From Thiomonas sp. FB-Cd (lineage in GTDB: Bacteria > Pseudomonadota > Gammaproteobacteria > Burkholderiales > Burkholderiaceae_C), in NCBI RefSeq assembly GCF_000733775.1, contig NZ_JPOE01000002.1, positions 1,674,001 through 1,738,000 on the forward strand: 64,000 nucleotides of DNA. Reading direction: 5' to 3'. Each line of letters starts with the position of its first letter. Within the stretch, counting starts at the first letter, position 1. Below the pieces are notes generated by a model. The model ran no database searches, was not told the origin of the DNA, and saw only the letters and a program-made list of their open reading frames with translations. The translations under genes were made by a program, and so were the position numbers. This document shows positions 1 through 9,158 of the stretch, one piece after another.

Positions 1-1
1 T

Positions 2-1336
2 GACCGAGACACTGCCTACCTCCTGCCGCCATCGGTGGACGAGTGGTTGCCGCAGGATCACTTGGCACGGTTCGTTGTGGAAGTCATCGATCGCCTTGAT
101 CTGGACGATCTGGTCAAGCAGTATGCGGGGCGCGGATCGGCGGCGCATCACCCTGCCGTGCTGCTGGGGCTGCTGATCTACGGCTACGCCAACGGCGTGC
201 ATTCGAGCCGCAAGATTGAGCGCGCGACCTACGACTCGGTGGCGTTTCGCTTTGTTGCCGCCAATACCCACCCCGATCACGACACGCTGGCGACGTTCCG
301 CCACCGCTTCCTCAAGGAAGTCGAGTCCCTGTTTGTGCAGGTGCTGGTGCTCGCACGCGAGATGAAGCTGCTCAAACTCGGACACATTGCGCTGGACGGC
401 ACCAAGATCGACGCCAACGCCAGCAAGCACAAGGCGCTGTCGTGGGCGCATGCCAACAAGATTGAGGCGCAGTTGCGCGAGGAAGTCCAGGGCCTGCTGG
501 CGCTGGCGGAGACGAGCGATCGCGCCAGCGCGCCCGACGGCATGGATGTGCCCGCCGAGATCGCCCGGCGGGAGGATCGCCTCAGAGCCATTGCGCAGGC
601 CAAGGCCAAGATCGCGCAGCGCGCAGCCGAACGCTTCAAGACGGAGCAGCAGGAGTTCGAGGCCAAGCAGGCCAAGCGCCAGGCCCAGCGCGACGCGGGC
701 AAGAAACCCCGCGGCAAGGACCCCGAGCCGCCCCAGGCGGGTCCCATGGACAGCGACCAAGTCAACCTCACGGATGAGGAGTCACGCATCATGCCCGTGT
801 CGGGCGGGAGCTTCGAGCAGAGTTACAACGCCCAAGCCGGCGTGGACACCCAGACGATGATGGTGATCACCCGGCATGTGAGCCAGGCGCCCAACGACAA
901 GCGCGAAGTCGTGCCCACGCTGGAGCAGATTGTGGCGTTGCCTGCGGTGCTGGGCGAGGTGCAGTCCCTGATTGCGGACAACGGCTACTGCAGCCAGGCC
1001 AACGTGATCGCCTGCGGCGATGCCGGGGTCGAGCCGCTGCTGGCGCTCAAGAGGCAGTCGCATCACACGCCCGTGATGGAGCGCTTCGCATCCGATGCGC
1101 CCGACCCTCAGACGACGGATGCGGTGGAGCGGATGGCGCACCGGCTGCGCACACAGGCTGGGCGAGCCCTCTACAGCTTGCGCAAGCAGACGGTGGAGCC
1201 GGTGTTCGGCATCATCAAGCGGGTGATGGGCTGGCGCCAGATGAGCCTGCGTGGGCTGGCCAAAGCGCAAGGCGAGTGGAGCTTGGTGACCATGGCCTGG
1301 AACATCAAGCGCATGTACGTGCTGCGCGCGGCGTGA
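2..1336 (+). CDS. IS1182-family transposase, 5' partial
   Basis: This is a DDE transposase of an insertion sequence, cut by the left window edge. The frame stays open upstream of the first possible start (GTG at 35), and the residues before it (DRDTAYLLPPSVDEWLP) match the usual N-terminus of IS1182-type transposases, so the true start lies outside the window. Catalytic acidic residues are likely in LDGTKIDANA, IADNGYCS and TVEPVFGIIK; the last is the typical DDE glutamate context. A lysine/alanine-rich linker is followed by the conserved block EQSYNAQAGVDTQ. The reading frame is intact up to its stop, so the element may still be functional. The family assignment is from recognition and was not searched. 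Confidence 0.88.
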   Translation, partial: DRDTAYLLPPSVDEWLPQDHLARFVVEVIDRLDLDDLVKQYAGRGSAAHHPAVLLGLLIYGYANGVHSSRKIERATYDSVAFRFVAANTHPDHDTLATFRHRFLKEVESLFVQVLVLAREMKLLKLGHIALDGTKIDANASKHKALSWAHANKIEAQLREEVQGLLALAETSDRASAPDGMDVPAEIARREDRLRAIAQAKAKIAQRAAERFKTEQQEFEAKQAKRQAQRDAGKKPRGKDPEPPQAGPMDSDQVNLTDEESRIMPVSGGSFEQSYNAQAGVDTQTMMVITRHVSQAPNDKREVVPTLEQIVALPAVLGEVQSLIADNGYCSQANVIACGDAGVEPLLALKRQSHHTPVMERFASDAPDPQTTDAVERMAHRLRTQAGRALYSLRKQTVEPVFGIIKRVMGWRQMSLRGLAKAQGEWSLVTMAWNIKRMYVLRAA

Positions 1337-1504
1337 GGGAAAATGCGCCCCAATCACGCTAAAACCGAGTCCTCAGGCGGCCTCATGCCCCCTCACTGCG
1401 CCGCCTGAACCCTCCAGAACACTCGATCAGCGCGCCGCCGTCCAAAAAAACGCGCCGCACTGATTATCCGGGTTCGCTCGAACTCAAGTCCGACAGACTC
1501 CTAG
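1337..1504. mobile_element. Probable 3' flank and right end of the IS1182-type element
   Basis: Non-coding sequence follows the transposase stop. The string TCCGACAGACTCCTAG at 1489-1504 looks like the terminal inverted repeat of IS1182-type elements; its complement starts CTAGGAGTCTGTCGG. The matching left end is outside the window, so the boundary is inferred. Confidence 0.45.
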
Positions 1505-1933
1505 GCAAAACCGAGCCATAAGCGTGCGAACCGAGAATGTTGAGCATCAGCTTCTCGCGTTTGGAATTGGCTATTGAGACAGGTTTCCGAAAACCATCAG
1601 GAAGCCATCGGAAGCGCGCCACACAGCGCCCTTCCAATCGTCGTCATTCGTGCCGCCGGCAGACGAATAACTGGCGTGGTTCACGACTCAAACAATTTCT
1701 CGGCGGATGTATCAATAATGTTCCGCACGCTCTTACCTTCGGCTCTATAATTTTCTTGTGTAATCATTGTGTCGGCGGTGCAATGCGAGATAGACGCAAG
1801 GATTACCGGTATAATTTGCTTTTGATGGGATCTTCTGCACCCTCAAATCTTTTGTGGATGCAACAATGTTGAATCTTGAGAAGATCTCGCATCGCACGAT
1901 AATCTTGTTCCCCAACGATCTAAAGGTGACAGC
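1505..1933. other. AT-richer gene-free stretch upstream of hns
   Basis: No convincing gene is present. The stretch is visibly richer in A and T than its surroundings. It holds two TATAAT strings on the plus strand, at 1746-1751 and 1810-1815, without good -35 partners. They are candidate promoter elements for the H-NS gene that starts at 1934. Confidence 0.4.
1810..1815 (+). promoter_or_regulatory. Candidate -10 element upstream of hns
   Basis: A perfect TATAAT lies about 120 bp before the hns start in an AT-rich stretch. No clear -35 hexamer is found at 16-18 bp spacing, so this is only a candidate. Confidence 0.25.
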
Positions 1934-2230
1934 ATGGCAACATATGCAGAGCTTCAAGCGCAAATCGCCGCTTTGACGGCCCAAGCCGAGGCGGCTCGGA
2001 AGGCTGAGCTTAATAGCGTGATCGCCGACATCAAAAAGAAAATGGCCGACTACGGTTTAACCGTGCACGACTTGGATGGCAGGGCTTCAAGCCTGAAAGG
2101 GTCCAAAGTCGCTCCCAAATATCGGAACCCGAAAACGGGCGCAACATGGTCCGGCAGAGGCAAGCGTCCCAATTGGCTGGATGAGGCCATTGCCGAAGGC
2201 AACGACATCTCCGCGTTTTTTATTGGCTAA
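1934..2230 (+). CDS. hns: H-NS family nucleoid-associated protein
   Basis: This is a 98-residue histone-like protein that binds curved, AT-rich DNA and usually silences acquired genes. Residues 1-45 form an Ala/Glu/Lys-rich helical oligomerisation segment. The C-terminal part carries the H-NS DNA-binding loop, here TWSGRGKRPNWL at about 73-84, preceded by the typical KYRNPKTG. It has an ATG start with a good upstream AAAGGTGA. It is monocistronic, lying between an IS element and the nickel transporter at the edge of the hydrogenase block. Silencing of the neighbouring acquired genes is inferred from context. Confidence 0.92.
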   Translation: MATYAELQAQIAALTAQAEAARKAELNSVIADIKKKMADYGLTVHDLDGRASSLKGSKVAPKYRNPKTGATWSGRGKRPNWLDEAIAEGNDISAFFIG

Positions 2231-2279
2231 AGTGCGGCAGGCGTGACTGAGGCCAGAAGGGTATAGCTGACCCTGACGA

Positions 2280-2308
2280 GAACCCTGTGACGATCGGGGA
2301 CAGGGTTC
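2280..2308 (+). terminator. Possible hairpin terminator after hns
   Basis: A 9-bp perfect inverted repeat (2280-2288 with 2300-2308, stem GAACCCTGT) surrounds an 11-nt loop 50 bp after the hns stop. It is followed only by CTTGAAATTT, so there is no strong U-run. Confidence 0.4.
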
Positions 2309-2697
2309 CTTGAAATTTCTGACTTCAGTCACGACAGGCAGTTGAATATCGCGCGTCTCGCCTGTCGGTTCCACGTGGGTTGCGCAGACGCACGCGAAAC
2401 CGGCCGGCACGGCAAAATGGGGGGACATTGGCCGCGTCAGAGTCTCGCCCCGGAAGCGCGATGCTTCTTGTGCGCAGATTGGCGAGGTCAGCATAGGCGG
2501 CTTGCCCTTATCACATGCCGCCTTCAAAAAACTGAACCCCACGGTGAACTGAGATCGTTGCCCGGTTCACGATCGGAGTAATCAACCGTCGACAGGGCTC
2601 CGGCTGTCGGCTTCCTTGATTCTTGCTACCCGCCCTTGTTTGAACGGCCAGCGCATTGAGTCGCCTTTTCCCTGTCCTACGAAGCCGAGCATGACTT
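2309..2697. other. Gene-free region between hns and the nickel transporter
   Basis: I find no coding region with a recognisable product on either strand. The open frames here are short, lack ribosome binding sites and show no family features. The stretch may be decayed sequence left by past insertions. Confidence 0.4.
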
Positions 2698-3834
2698 TCA
2701 CCGCCCCACCGGCGGGCAGCCACCTTTGATGGGATCGCTCGCGTGCAGCGAAGGCTCTAGAGCGCTACCCTGGCCGAATCGGCCGAGTTTCCAGACCAGC
2801 ACGGAGATACCCCAAGCCAGCATGAACAGAAACACGATGAGATAGCCGAATGATCCGAACTGCAGGGACATGATCGTATGGGCTACGGGCCCCTTCCAGT
2901 GCATCGAAGGAATGAGTATTTGCAACAGCTCGATCGTGCCCAGAACGAGCGCCACAAGCACAGAGAGACCTGTCGTGGTGAGGTTGTAGAAGATCTTTCG
3001 CACTGGATTCACAAAGGCCCAGCCGTAGGCTTTCGTCATCAACACCCCATCGGTGGTGTCCATGGCCGACATTCCGGCCGTGAAAAGAATCGGCAGCGAA
3101 ATCACCGCCCAGACAGGCAGGTTTCCTGTCGCAGCTCCAGCGGTCATCGCAAGCAAGCCAATTTCCGAGGCTGTATCGAATCCGAGACCAAAGAGCAAAC
3201 CCACGGGATACATCTGCCAGCTTTCGTGGACCACCCTTTGCAGGCGAGAGCCGAAAAGCCGGTTGAGCAGTCCACGTTGCCCAAGCACCCGGTCCAGGTG
3301 CTCATGATCATGGCCACCACGAAGGGCGTGCTTCCACCCCTTGAGCAAATCCAGTAAAACCAGCAGATTCAGCACGCCGACGACCCAGAGGAATAGACCT
3401 GAGACGCCCGTGCCGACCATGGCACCCACATGCTGCATTTCAGGCAGCGCGTGTTTCACCGCAGACATCATGAGCGCTGTGAAGACCGCGAGGACAAAGA
3501 CAACCGTTGAATGTCCGAGCGAAAAGAAAAATCCCACGCCGAGAGGCACCTTACCTTTCTGCATGAGATAACGCACCGTATCGTCCACGGCCGCGATGTG
3601 ATCGGCATCAAAAGCGTGCCGCAAGCCAAACAAATACGCGGCCAGGCCGAGTCCGAGCATGGCGGGATACCGCGCCGCATAATGCAGATACAACCCCCAG
3701 CCCACGACATGCAAGAGCACAATCACGCCGTAGTAGGCAGCAATGCGCCGCCATTCGTCCTCTGTAAACCACAGGTCAGGGAAAGCTGCCGACCACGGTG
3801 CATCCTGCACAACAAGATCTGTCTGGCTTTTCAT
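2698..3834 (-). CDS. hoxN: NiCoT-family nickel/cobalt transporter (HoxN/NixA type)
   Basis: This is an integral inner-membrane permease of 378 residues, about the usual NiCoT length, with around eight hydrophobic segments. The family signature HAFDADHI is at 73-80 in the second membrane segment, and the second signature LFGLGFDTASEIGLLA is also present. His/Asp residues in these motifs bind the metal. It imports Ni(II) with high affinity. It stands upstream of and divergent from hypC, so its likely job is to feed nickel to HypA/HypB for the two hydrogenases encoded nearby. A cytoplasmic loop has a short His-containing stretch (GGHDHEH). Nickel rather than cobalt specificity is inferred from the neighbours. 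Confidence 0.93.
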   Translation of the reverse strand: MKSQTDLVVQDAPWSAAFPDLWFTEDEWRRIAAYYGVIVLLHVVGWGLYLHYAARYPAMLGLGLAAYLFGLRHAFDADHIAAVDDTVRYLMQKGKVPLGVGFFFSLGHSTVVFVLAVFTALMMSAVKHALPEMQHVGAMVGTGVSGLFLWVVGVLNLLVLLDLLKGWKHALRGGHDHEHLDRVLGQRGLLNRLFGSRLQRVVHESWQMYPVGLLFGLGFDTASEIGLLAMTAGAATGNLPVWAVISLPILFTAGMSAMDTTDGVLMTKAYGWAFVNPVRKIFYNLTTTGLSVLVALVLGTIELLQILIPSMHWKGPVAHTIMSLQFGSFGYLIVFLFMLAWGISVLVWKLGRFGQGSALEPSLHASDPIKGGCPPVGR

Positions 3835-3972
3835 TGATCCTCTGCTCCGTAACGTGGTGAGCGTGCCACCATAATTCTCCCACTTTGACGGCCCATGCGG
3901 CCTACACTAGAGGAACGATCAACTTACTCCCGGCGGCACGCACGAGTGGCCGTTTACAAGGAGCGCATCATC

Positions 3973-4254
3973 ATGTGCCTTGGTATCCCTGGACGCATCG
4001 TCGAAATCGTCGACCCGGACAACCGACTGGCGAAAGTGGAGATTTCTGGGGTCAGGAGACTGGTCAACATCGCGTGCATCACGGACGACACGAGCCCGAT
4101 TGCGTCCTGCGTTGGCCAGTGGGTATTGGTTCATGTTGGCTTCGCCATGAGCCGCATCGACGAGGTCGAGGCGCGCAACACACTGGAATTGCTTAAGGCA
4201 CTCGAAGATATCGATGACAGATCGACGCTGCTGGGTGAAGCTGGGGGGGCCTGA
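3973..4254 (+). CDS. hypC: Hydrogenase maturation chaperone HypC
   Basis: This is a small (93-residue) chaperone that, with HypD, carries the Fe(CN)2CO group to the apo large subunit. The start was set at ATG 3973 because HypC needs its second residue, Cys2 (MCLGIPGR), exposed after Met removal; a longer frame upstream would bury it. AAGGAG at 3957-3962 supports this start. It is the first gene of hypC-hypD-hypE. It is one of two hypC-type genes in the window (the other ends the hup operon at 17320), so this copy may serve the group 3b-type enzyme or both enzymes. Confidence 0.93.
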   Translation: MCLGIPGRIVEIVDPDNRLAKVEISGVRRLVNIACITDDTSPIASCVGQWVLVHVGFAMSRIDEVEARNTLELLKALEDIDDRSTLLGEAGGA

Positions 4255-4418
4255 CATGCGAGCGCATCGCCCGCTCAGACAACTCGACCACCGCATGGTC
4301 GCGACGACCAACACCGTCTTTCGCCGGGAGGGACTGCACCCGCGCCGATCGCACAGGCTCACCCGCACACTCCACATCCAACTGACTAGCCAGCCAAGGC
4401 AACCCGTCGGGAGCCCGC

Positions 4419-5570
4419 ATGCAATACGTTGACGAATTCCGTGACCCCCACAAAGCACGGGCGCTGTCCCGGCAAATTGGAGCGTTGCTCGACCGCATTG
4501 GCCCGGCTGGCCATAAGCCGTTGCAAATCATGGAATTCTGTGGCGGTCATACCCACACCATTTTTCGCTACGGTCTTGAGCAGATGCTCCCCGAGCGCAT
4601 CGAGATGGTTCACGGCCCCGGCTGTCCGGTATGCGTGCTGCCGATGGGCCGGGTGGACGACTGCATCGCCATCGCACAACGCCCGGAGGTGATCTTCGCC
4701 ACTTTCGGCGACGCCATGCGCGTGCCCGGCTCGCAGAAGAGCCTGCTGCAGGCCAAGGCCGACGGCGCCGACGTGCGCATGGTGTATTCCCCGCTGGACG
4801 CCCTGGATCTCGCCCGCCGCAACCCGGACCGCGAGGTGGTGTTCTTCGCCCTGGGTTTCGAGACCACCATGCCCAGCACTGCGCTCACGGTGATCCAGGC
4901 TGAACGCGACGGGATTGGCAATTTCTCACTGTTTTGCAACCATATAACGACCGCACCAACGCTGAAGGCGATTCTTGATGCGCCCGACATGCAGATTGAT
5001 GCATTCCTCGCCCCGGGTCATGTCAGCATGGTCATCGGGGAGGAACCATTCGCGTTCGTCGCCCGCGACTATCGGCGGCCGATCGTCATTACCGGCTTCG
5101 AACCGCTCGACATTCTGCAGTCGCTGTGGATGGTGGTTAAACAGCTGGCCGATGGTCGCTGTGTGGTCGAGAATCAGTATGCGCGAGTCGTGGCCCCAGG
5201 TGGCAACCGCGCCGGACTCGACGCGATGACTCAGGTGTTCGAACAGCGGGAGTTCTTTGAATTGCGGGGGCTCGGCTCGATCGATCACTCGGGCGTGCGC
5301 ATGCGCGAGCGCTATGCCGCCTTTGATGCCGAGCGCAAGTTTGCCGTTCCGAACCTAACGGTCGCCGACCCGCAGTCATGCCAATGCGGTGAAGTGCTCA
5401 AGGGCGCGATACGCCCGTGGGAATGCAAGGTTTACGACAAACCGTGCAGCCCGCAGACGCCGCTTGGTGCGTTGATGGTGTCCTCCGAGGGCGCCTGCGC
5501 CGCCCATTACAGCTACGGCAGCGTGCGGCCTCCTGCCCAGCGCAATGCGTCCGATCTGGAGAAGATCTGA
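4419..5570 (+). CDS. hypD: Hydrogenase maturation protein HypD
   Basis: This [4Fe-4S] protein of 383 residues is the scaffold on which the Fe(CN)2CO unit is assembled with HypC and HypE. The conserved motifs are intact: FCGGHTHTI with Cys41, HGPGCPVCVLP with Cys69 and Cys72, TFGDAMRVPGS, and the C-terminal cluster-binding Cys region (SCQCGEVLKG through SSEGACAAHYSYG). The start ATG has GGAG 5-8 bases upstream. A 164-bp spacer separates it from hypC, longer than usual inside a hyp operon, and I see no gene there. The stop overlaps the hypE start as TGATG. Confidence 0.96.
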   Translation: MQYVDEFRDPHKARALSRQIGALLDRIGPAGHKPLQIMEFCGGHTHTIFRYGLEQMLPERIEMVHGPGCPVCVLPMGRVDDCIAIAQRPEVIFATFGDAMRVPGSQKSLLQAKADGADVRMVYSPLDALDLARRNPDREVVFFALGFETTMPSTALTVIQAERDGIGNFSLFCNHITTAPTLKAILDAPDMQIDAFLAPGHVSMVIGEEPFAFVARDYRRPIVITGFEPLDILQSLWMVVKQLADGRCVVENQYARVVAPGGNRAGLDAMTQVFEQREFFELRGLGSIDHSGVRMRERYAAFDAERKFAVPNLTVADPQSCQCGEVLKGAIRPWECKVYDKPCSPQTPLGALMVSSEGACAAHYSYGSVRPPAQRNASDLEKI

Positions 5571-6637
5571 TGAGTGTGCCCGTTCGTGCGCTGCGTCGGC
5601 GTTCCGGCAAAGTTGGGGAAGAACTCATCACGCTCGCCCATGGCAGCGGTGGCAAGGCAATGCGCGACTTGATCGACGATATTTTCGTCGGGACTTTTGA
5701 CAATCCCCTGCTGAGCCAGCTCGAAGACCAAGCCCGCCTCAACCTTGATGGCTTGCTTGGGCATGGCAGTCGCCTTGCTTTAACAACGGACTCATACGTT
5801 GTCACCCCATTGTTTTTTCCCGGCGGTGACATCGGCAAGCTCGCCGTTGCCGGCACCGTCAACGATCTGGCTGTGGGCGGCGCAACGGCCCTTTATCTGA
5901 CCTGCGGCATGATCATTGAAGAAGGCTTCCCCCTCGCAGCGTTACGCCGCGTGGCAACGTCGATGAAGGCCACGGCCGACGCCGCCGGGGTGTCGATCGT
6001 CACCGGCGATACCAAGGTCGTGCAGCGGGGCTCCGCCGATAAGCTCTTCATCAACACCGCAGGCGTCGGCGTGATTCCCGCACATGTAGACATTCGCGCC
6101 GAGCGTGCGCGTGCCGGCGACGTCATCATCGTCAATGGTTTCATTGGAGATCACGGCGCCGCCATTGTCGATGCGCGTGGCGAACTGGCATTGGAAAGCA
6201 GCGTGCAGTCCGACTGCCAACCCCTCAACGGCCTGATCGCTGCCATGTTGAAGGTGTGCCCCGATATCCACTGCATGCGCGATGCCACGCGCGGTGGCGT
6301 GGCCACGGTACTCAATGAGTTCGCTGTCGCCAGTAACTGCTGCATTCGGATGGATGAATCCGCGCTGCCGATTCGCGACGAGGTTCGTGGCATCTGCGAA
6401 ATCCTGGGGCTTGATCCTCTGTACCTCGCCAATGAGGGCAAGCTCATCGCGGTCGTGGCAGCAGAAGGGGCTGACGCACTGCTCGAGGCGATGCGAGCCC
6501 ACCCAGCCGGGCACAACGCGCAGGTGATCGGCGAGGTCCGGCAAGAGCCCGCCGGAATGGTTGTCATGGCAACCCGATTCGGCGGCGACCGCCTCATTGA
6601 CATGCTCGTGGGTGACCAGCTACCGCGGATCTGCTGA
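5570..6637 (+). CDS. hypE: Hydrogenase maturation protein HypE
   Basis: This is an ATP-dependent dehydratase (355 residues, AIR-synthase fold) that turns the carbamoyl group delivered by HypF into the thiocyanate donating the CN ligands of the active site. The hallmark C-terminus PRIC, whose Cys is the modified residue, is present (QLPRIC). The N-terminal ITLAHGSGGKAMRDLI is the conserved HypE start region. The start is the ATG at 5570, which overlaps the hypD stop; longer in-frame starts would run deep into hypD. The last 18 bases overlap tail-to-tail with the maturation protease gene on the other strand. Confidence 0.96.
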   Translation: MSVPVRALRRRSGKVGEELITLAHGSGGKAMRDLIDDIFVGTFDNPLLSQLEDQARLNLDGLLGHGSRLALTTDSYVVTPLFFPGGDIGKLAVAGTVNDLAVGGATALYLTCGMIIEEGFPLAALRRVATSMKATADAAGVSIVTGDTKVVQRGSADKLFINTAGVGVIPAHVDIRAERARAGDVIIVNGFIGDHGAAIVDARGELALESSVQSDCQPLNGLIAAMLKVCPDIHCMRDATRGGVATVLNEFAVASNCCIRMDESALPIRDEVRGICEILGLDPLYLANEGKLIAVVAAEGADALLEAMRAHPAGHNAQVIGEVRQEPAGMVVMATRFGGDRLIDMLVGDQLPRIC

Positions 6638-7111
6638 ACGCTGGCGCAGTCCCTGGACTTCCTGAGCGACTTGCTCGACTAACCGCGTGGCGGCCGCAGC
6701 AACGGCCGGACTCAGTCCTGCGCCCAGATCGAATCGACAACCCTCGACGGCGTAAAAAACAATGTCCGCAGGCGCGTTGCCCAGAGCGCGCGCCAGCTCG
6801 ATCGCGGTGGTTATGCCGAGCGTATGACTTGATGCTGGAAGAAGCAGCTCACGCGGCAACTCTTGCACGGCCAGATCGATGCGATGCACATGTCCGGGCG
6901 CAGCTGCAGGTGCCGCGCAATCCACGCAAACCCAGGCTTCAAAGCCCGCACAGTCATCGACAATCCCCACGATGTCGCCCGCGCAGGTACGCACCTCGCA
7001 CCCGGGTGCAAGGCGATCCCGCAAGCGGTGCACGACGAAAGCACCGACGCCGTCGTCGCCCCGGTCAGGGTTGCCAATGCCCAGCACCAGCACACGCCGC
7101 GCACCACTCAT
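6620..7111 (-). CDS. Hydrogenase maturation protease (HyaD/HybD family, for the group 3b-type enzyme)
   Basis: This nickel-dependent endopeptidase of 163 residues should clip the C-terminal tail of a hydrogenase large subunit after metal insertion. It has the family N-terminus VLVLGIGNPDRGDDGVG with the Ni-sensing Asp/Glu-type position, a further acidic region (CVDCAAP) and the SHTLG His motif. The start at 7111 is set by an ATGA overlap with the hydA stop, which also shows translational coupling and assigns it to that hydrogenase. It differs clearly from HupD at 19732. It is the last gene of the 3b-type operon, and its 3' end overlaps hypE by 18 bp. Confidence 0.9.
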   Translation of the reverse strand: MSGARRVLVLGIGNPDRGDDGVGAFVVHRLRDRLAPGCEVRTCAGDIVGIVDDCAGFEAWVCVDCAAPAAAPGHVHRIDLAVQELPRELLLPASSHTLGITTAIELARALGNAPADIVFYAVEGCRFDLGAGLSPAVAAAATRLVEQVAQEVQGLRQRSADPR

Positions 7112-8397
7112 TCCCGAACCACCGATAACCTCAGGAAGTGGGTCGAGCAGGATATGCACGGATCATAGTTGCGGATGCTTTGCTCGCAGCGCGCTTGGAT
7201 GGCGTCGTCTGGCTCGTCCACCATCGCGCCTGCAACGCTCGCAAGGTCTGCCTCCATACTCGGCTGGTTCTGCGAAGTCGGCGGTACGATGCGCGCGGTT
7301 TCAACGGTACCATCGGCGCCAAAAGTGTATCGATGCCAGCATATGCCACGTGGCGCCTCCGTGCACCCAAAGCCAACCCCGGCACGCGGCACCAGCGTGA
7401 GCGCAGCGTCCTGCGGCGGCTCATACGCGTCAATGATGCGCAGCGCCTCCTCGCAAGCATAGGCAACTTCAATCGCACGCACGACGACGCTACGGAACGG
7501 GTTGTTGCATACCGTGCCAAGTCCAGCTTGGCGCGCTAGAGCCTGAACGGTTGGCGGCAGCCGGTCAAAATTCAATGCGTAGCGCGCCAAAGGCCCTACC
7601 AGATAGGCGCCGCGCCGCTTCAGCAGCGAGTGCAACGCCGTCGAATCCGCGACCTGGCGCTCCTCAAATTCGCTCTCATAGTCAGCGACGTCAATGTCGA
7701 TGCCCCGACTGGACACCAGCCGTCCTTCATTGAGCGGGTACTCGCACGGGTGGCGCAGCGCGACAAATTCATAGTCACGGGTGTAATCAGGAAAATCGAA
7801 GCCTGCGACCCAATGCACCAACTCGACCGCAATGTCTCGCACACGCTCAAGATTGCTCACCATCGCGGTCAACTCTGCGCGGCTAGGCACGCGGTAAAAG
7901 CCACCCGGCTTGACACTCACGGGATGGATTTCGCGTCCGCCGAGCACCCGAATCAGCTCGTTACCGGCCTTCTTCAAAGTCAGCGCATCTCGTACCTTGT
8001 CACCATGCACGCTCGCCATGCGAATCGCATCGGGAAAGCCCAGAAAATCCGGAGCATGCAACATGACGACATGCAATGCATGGCTTTCGATCCACTCGCC
8101 ACAATACATGAGCCTGCGCAGGGCTCGAAGTTGCCCCTGCACCGTCACGCCAAAAGCCCTCTCAATCGCGTGCACAGCGCTCATTTGATAAGCCACCGGG
8201 CAGATGCCGCAGATGCGTGCGACGATATCAGGAAGTTCAGCGTAGCTGCGCCCACGCAAAAGGGCCTCAAAAAAGCGGGGCGGCTCCATGATCTTGAGTT
8301 TTGCCGCCGTCACGTGCCCGTCACTGATACGCAACTCGAGTGCACCCTCGCCTTCCACACGGGTCAGGTTGTCAACCTTGATCGTCCTAATCGCCAT
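7108..8397 (-). CDS. hydA: Group 3b-type [NiFe]-hydrogenase large (alpha) subunit
   Basis: This is the catalytic Ni-Fe subunit (429 residues) of a soluble NAD(P)-linked bidirectional hydrogenase (sulfhydrogenase type). The L1 motif [11 protein letters not shown] supplies Cys63 and Cys66. The L2 motif DPCISCSTH supplies Cys414 and Cys417. Nine residues follow His420 and form the tail removed by the protease encoded next. The start at 8397 gives the expected N-terminus ([18 protein letters not shown]); an upstream extension would run through hydD. It overlaps hydD by 11 bp. The 3b assignment rests on the accompanying FAD/NAD-binding and dicluster ferredoxin subunits. Confidence 0.93.
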   Translation of the reverse strand: MAIRTIKVDNLTRVEGEGALELRISDGHVTAAKLKIMEPPRFFEALLRGRSYAELPDIVARICGICPVAYQMSAVHAIERAFGVTVQGQLRALRRLMYCGEWIESHALHVVMLHAPDFLGFPDAIRMASVHGDKVRDALTLKKAGNELIRVLGGREIHPVSVKPGGFYRVPSRAELTAMVSNLERVRDIAVELVHWVAGFDFPDYTRDYEFVALRHPCEYPLNEGRLVSSRGIDIDVADYESEFEERQVADSTALHSLLKRRGAYLVGPLARYALNFDRLPPTVQALARQAGLGTVCNNPFRSVVVRAIEVAYACEEALRIIDAYEPPQDAALTLVPRAGVGFGCTEAPRGICWHRYTFGADGTVETARIVPPTSQNQPSMEADLASVAGAMVDEPDDAIQARCEQSIRNYDPCISCSTHFLRLSVVRE

Positions 8398-9157
8398 GGG
8401 CCTGGCTCTCTTTAAGAAATGGCTCGGCGCCCGTATTGAATGTACGAAGAGCGCGCTGTATCTCGCGCGGCGCTGCACCGAGCGCCAGCCACGCATCGGC
8501 CAGCGCTGGCATGTTGGGCGTCTCCATGGGGCCATAGCAGCCGTAACAGCCGCGGTGATAGGCAGGACAGATGGCGCCACACCCCGCATGGGTCACCGGG
8601 CCCAGACAAGGCGTGCCCTGCACCATCACGCACACCGCACCGCGACGCTTGCACTCGATGCACACGCTATGCGCGGAGATGGCCGGCTTGCGCCGGGCCA
8701 GGAAGGCCGCGATCACTTCAAGCAGTTGCGCCTTGTTGACCGGGCACCCATGCAACTCATAATCGACCGTGACATGGGCAGAGATTGGAGTCGACGTTTC
8801 CAGCGTGCTGATGTACTGCGGCGATGCATAGACCGCAGCGACAAAGTCATCGATGGCTGCCAGATTCCGCAACGCCTGGATCCCGCCAGCGGTCGCACAG
8901 GCACCGATTGACACCAGAAGCCGTGACTGGCGGCGCACTTCAAGGATGCGCTCGGCGTCCTGTGGCGTGGTGATTGACCCCTCGACCAAGGACAGGTCGT
9001 AAGGACCATCAAGAATGAGGCTCGTGGCTTCGGGAAAATTCGCAATCTGCACCGCGCCGGCCAGCGTCAGCAATTCGTCTTCGCAGTCGAGCAAAGAGAG
9101 TTGACAGCCGTCGCAGGAGGCAAATTTCCATACGGCCAGGCGCGGCTTCTCGTCCAT
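8387..9157 (-). CDS. hydD: Group 3b-type [NiFe]-hydrogenase small (delta) subunit
   Basis: This electron-transfer subunit (256 residues) resembles NADH:quinone oxidoreductase 20-kDa-like small subunits. It binds the proximal cluster via CDGC (Cys15, Cys18), GACATAGG and HGCPVN. A C-terminal Cys-rich region ([31 protein letters not shown]) should hold two more Fe-S clusters. There is no twin-arginine signal, consistent with a cytoplasmic enzyme. The start at 9157 follows the hydG stop by one base; an upstream extension has no homologous features. Confidence 0.92.
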   Translation of the reverse strand: MDEKPRLAVWKFASCDGCQLSLLDCEDELLTLAGAVQIANFPEATSLILDGPYDLSLVEGSITTPQDAERILEVRRQSRLLVSIGACATAGGIQALRNLAAIDDFVAAVYASPQYISTLETSTPISAHVTVDYELHGCPVNKAQLLEVIAAFLARRKPAISAHSVCIECKRRGAVCVMVQGTPCLGPVTHAGCGAICPAYHRGCYGCYGPMETPNMPALADAWLALGAAPREIQRALRTFNTGAEPFLKESQAHGD

Positions 9158-9158
9158 A

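Noticed and set aside
1537..1872. 111-codon plus-strand frame upstream of hns
   Set aside because: It lies in AT-richer non-coding sequence, lacks a ribosome binding site and has no protein-family features.
2087..2542. 151-codon minus-strand frame opposite hns
   Set aside because: It runs antisense through hns and a hairpin and has no recognisable domain.
3885..3908. TTGACG and TACACT as a promoter for hypC
   Set aside because: The spacer is only 12 bp, too short for a sigma-70 promoter.
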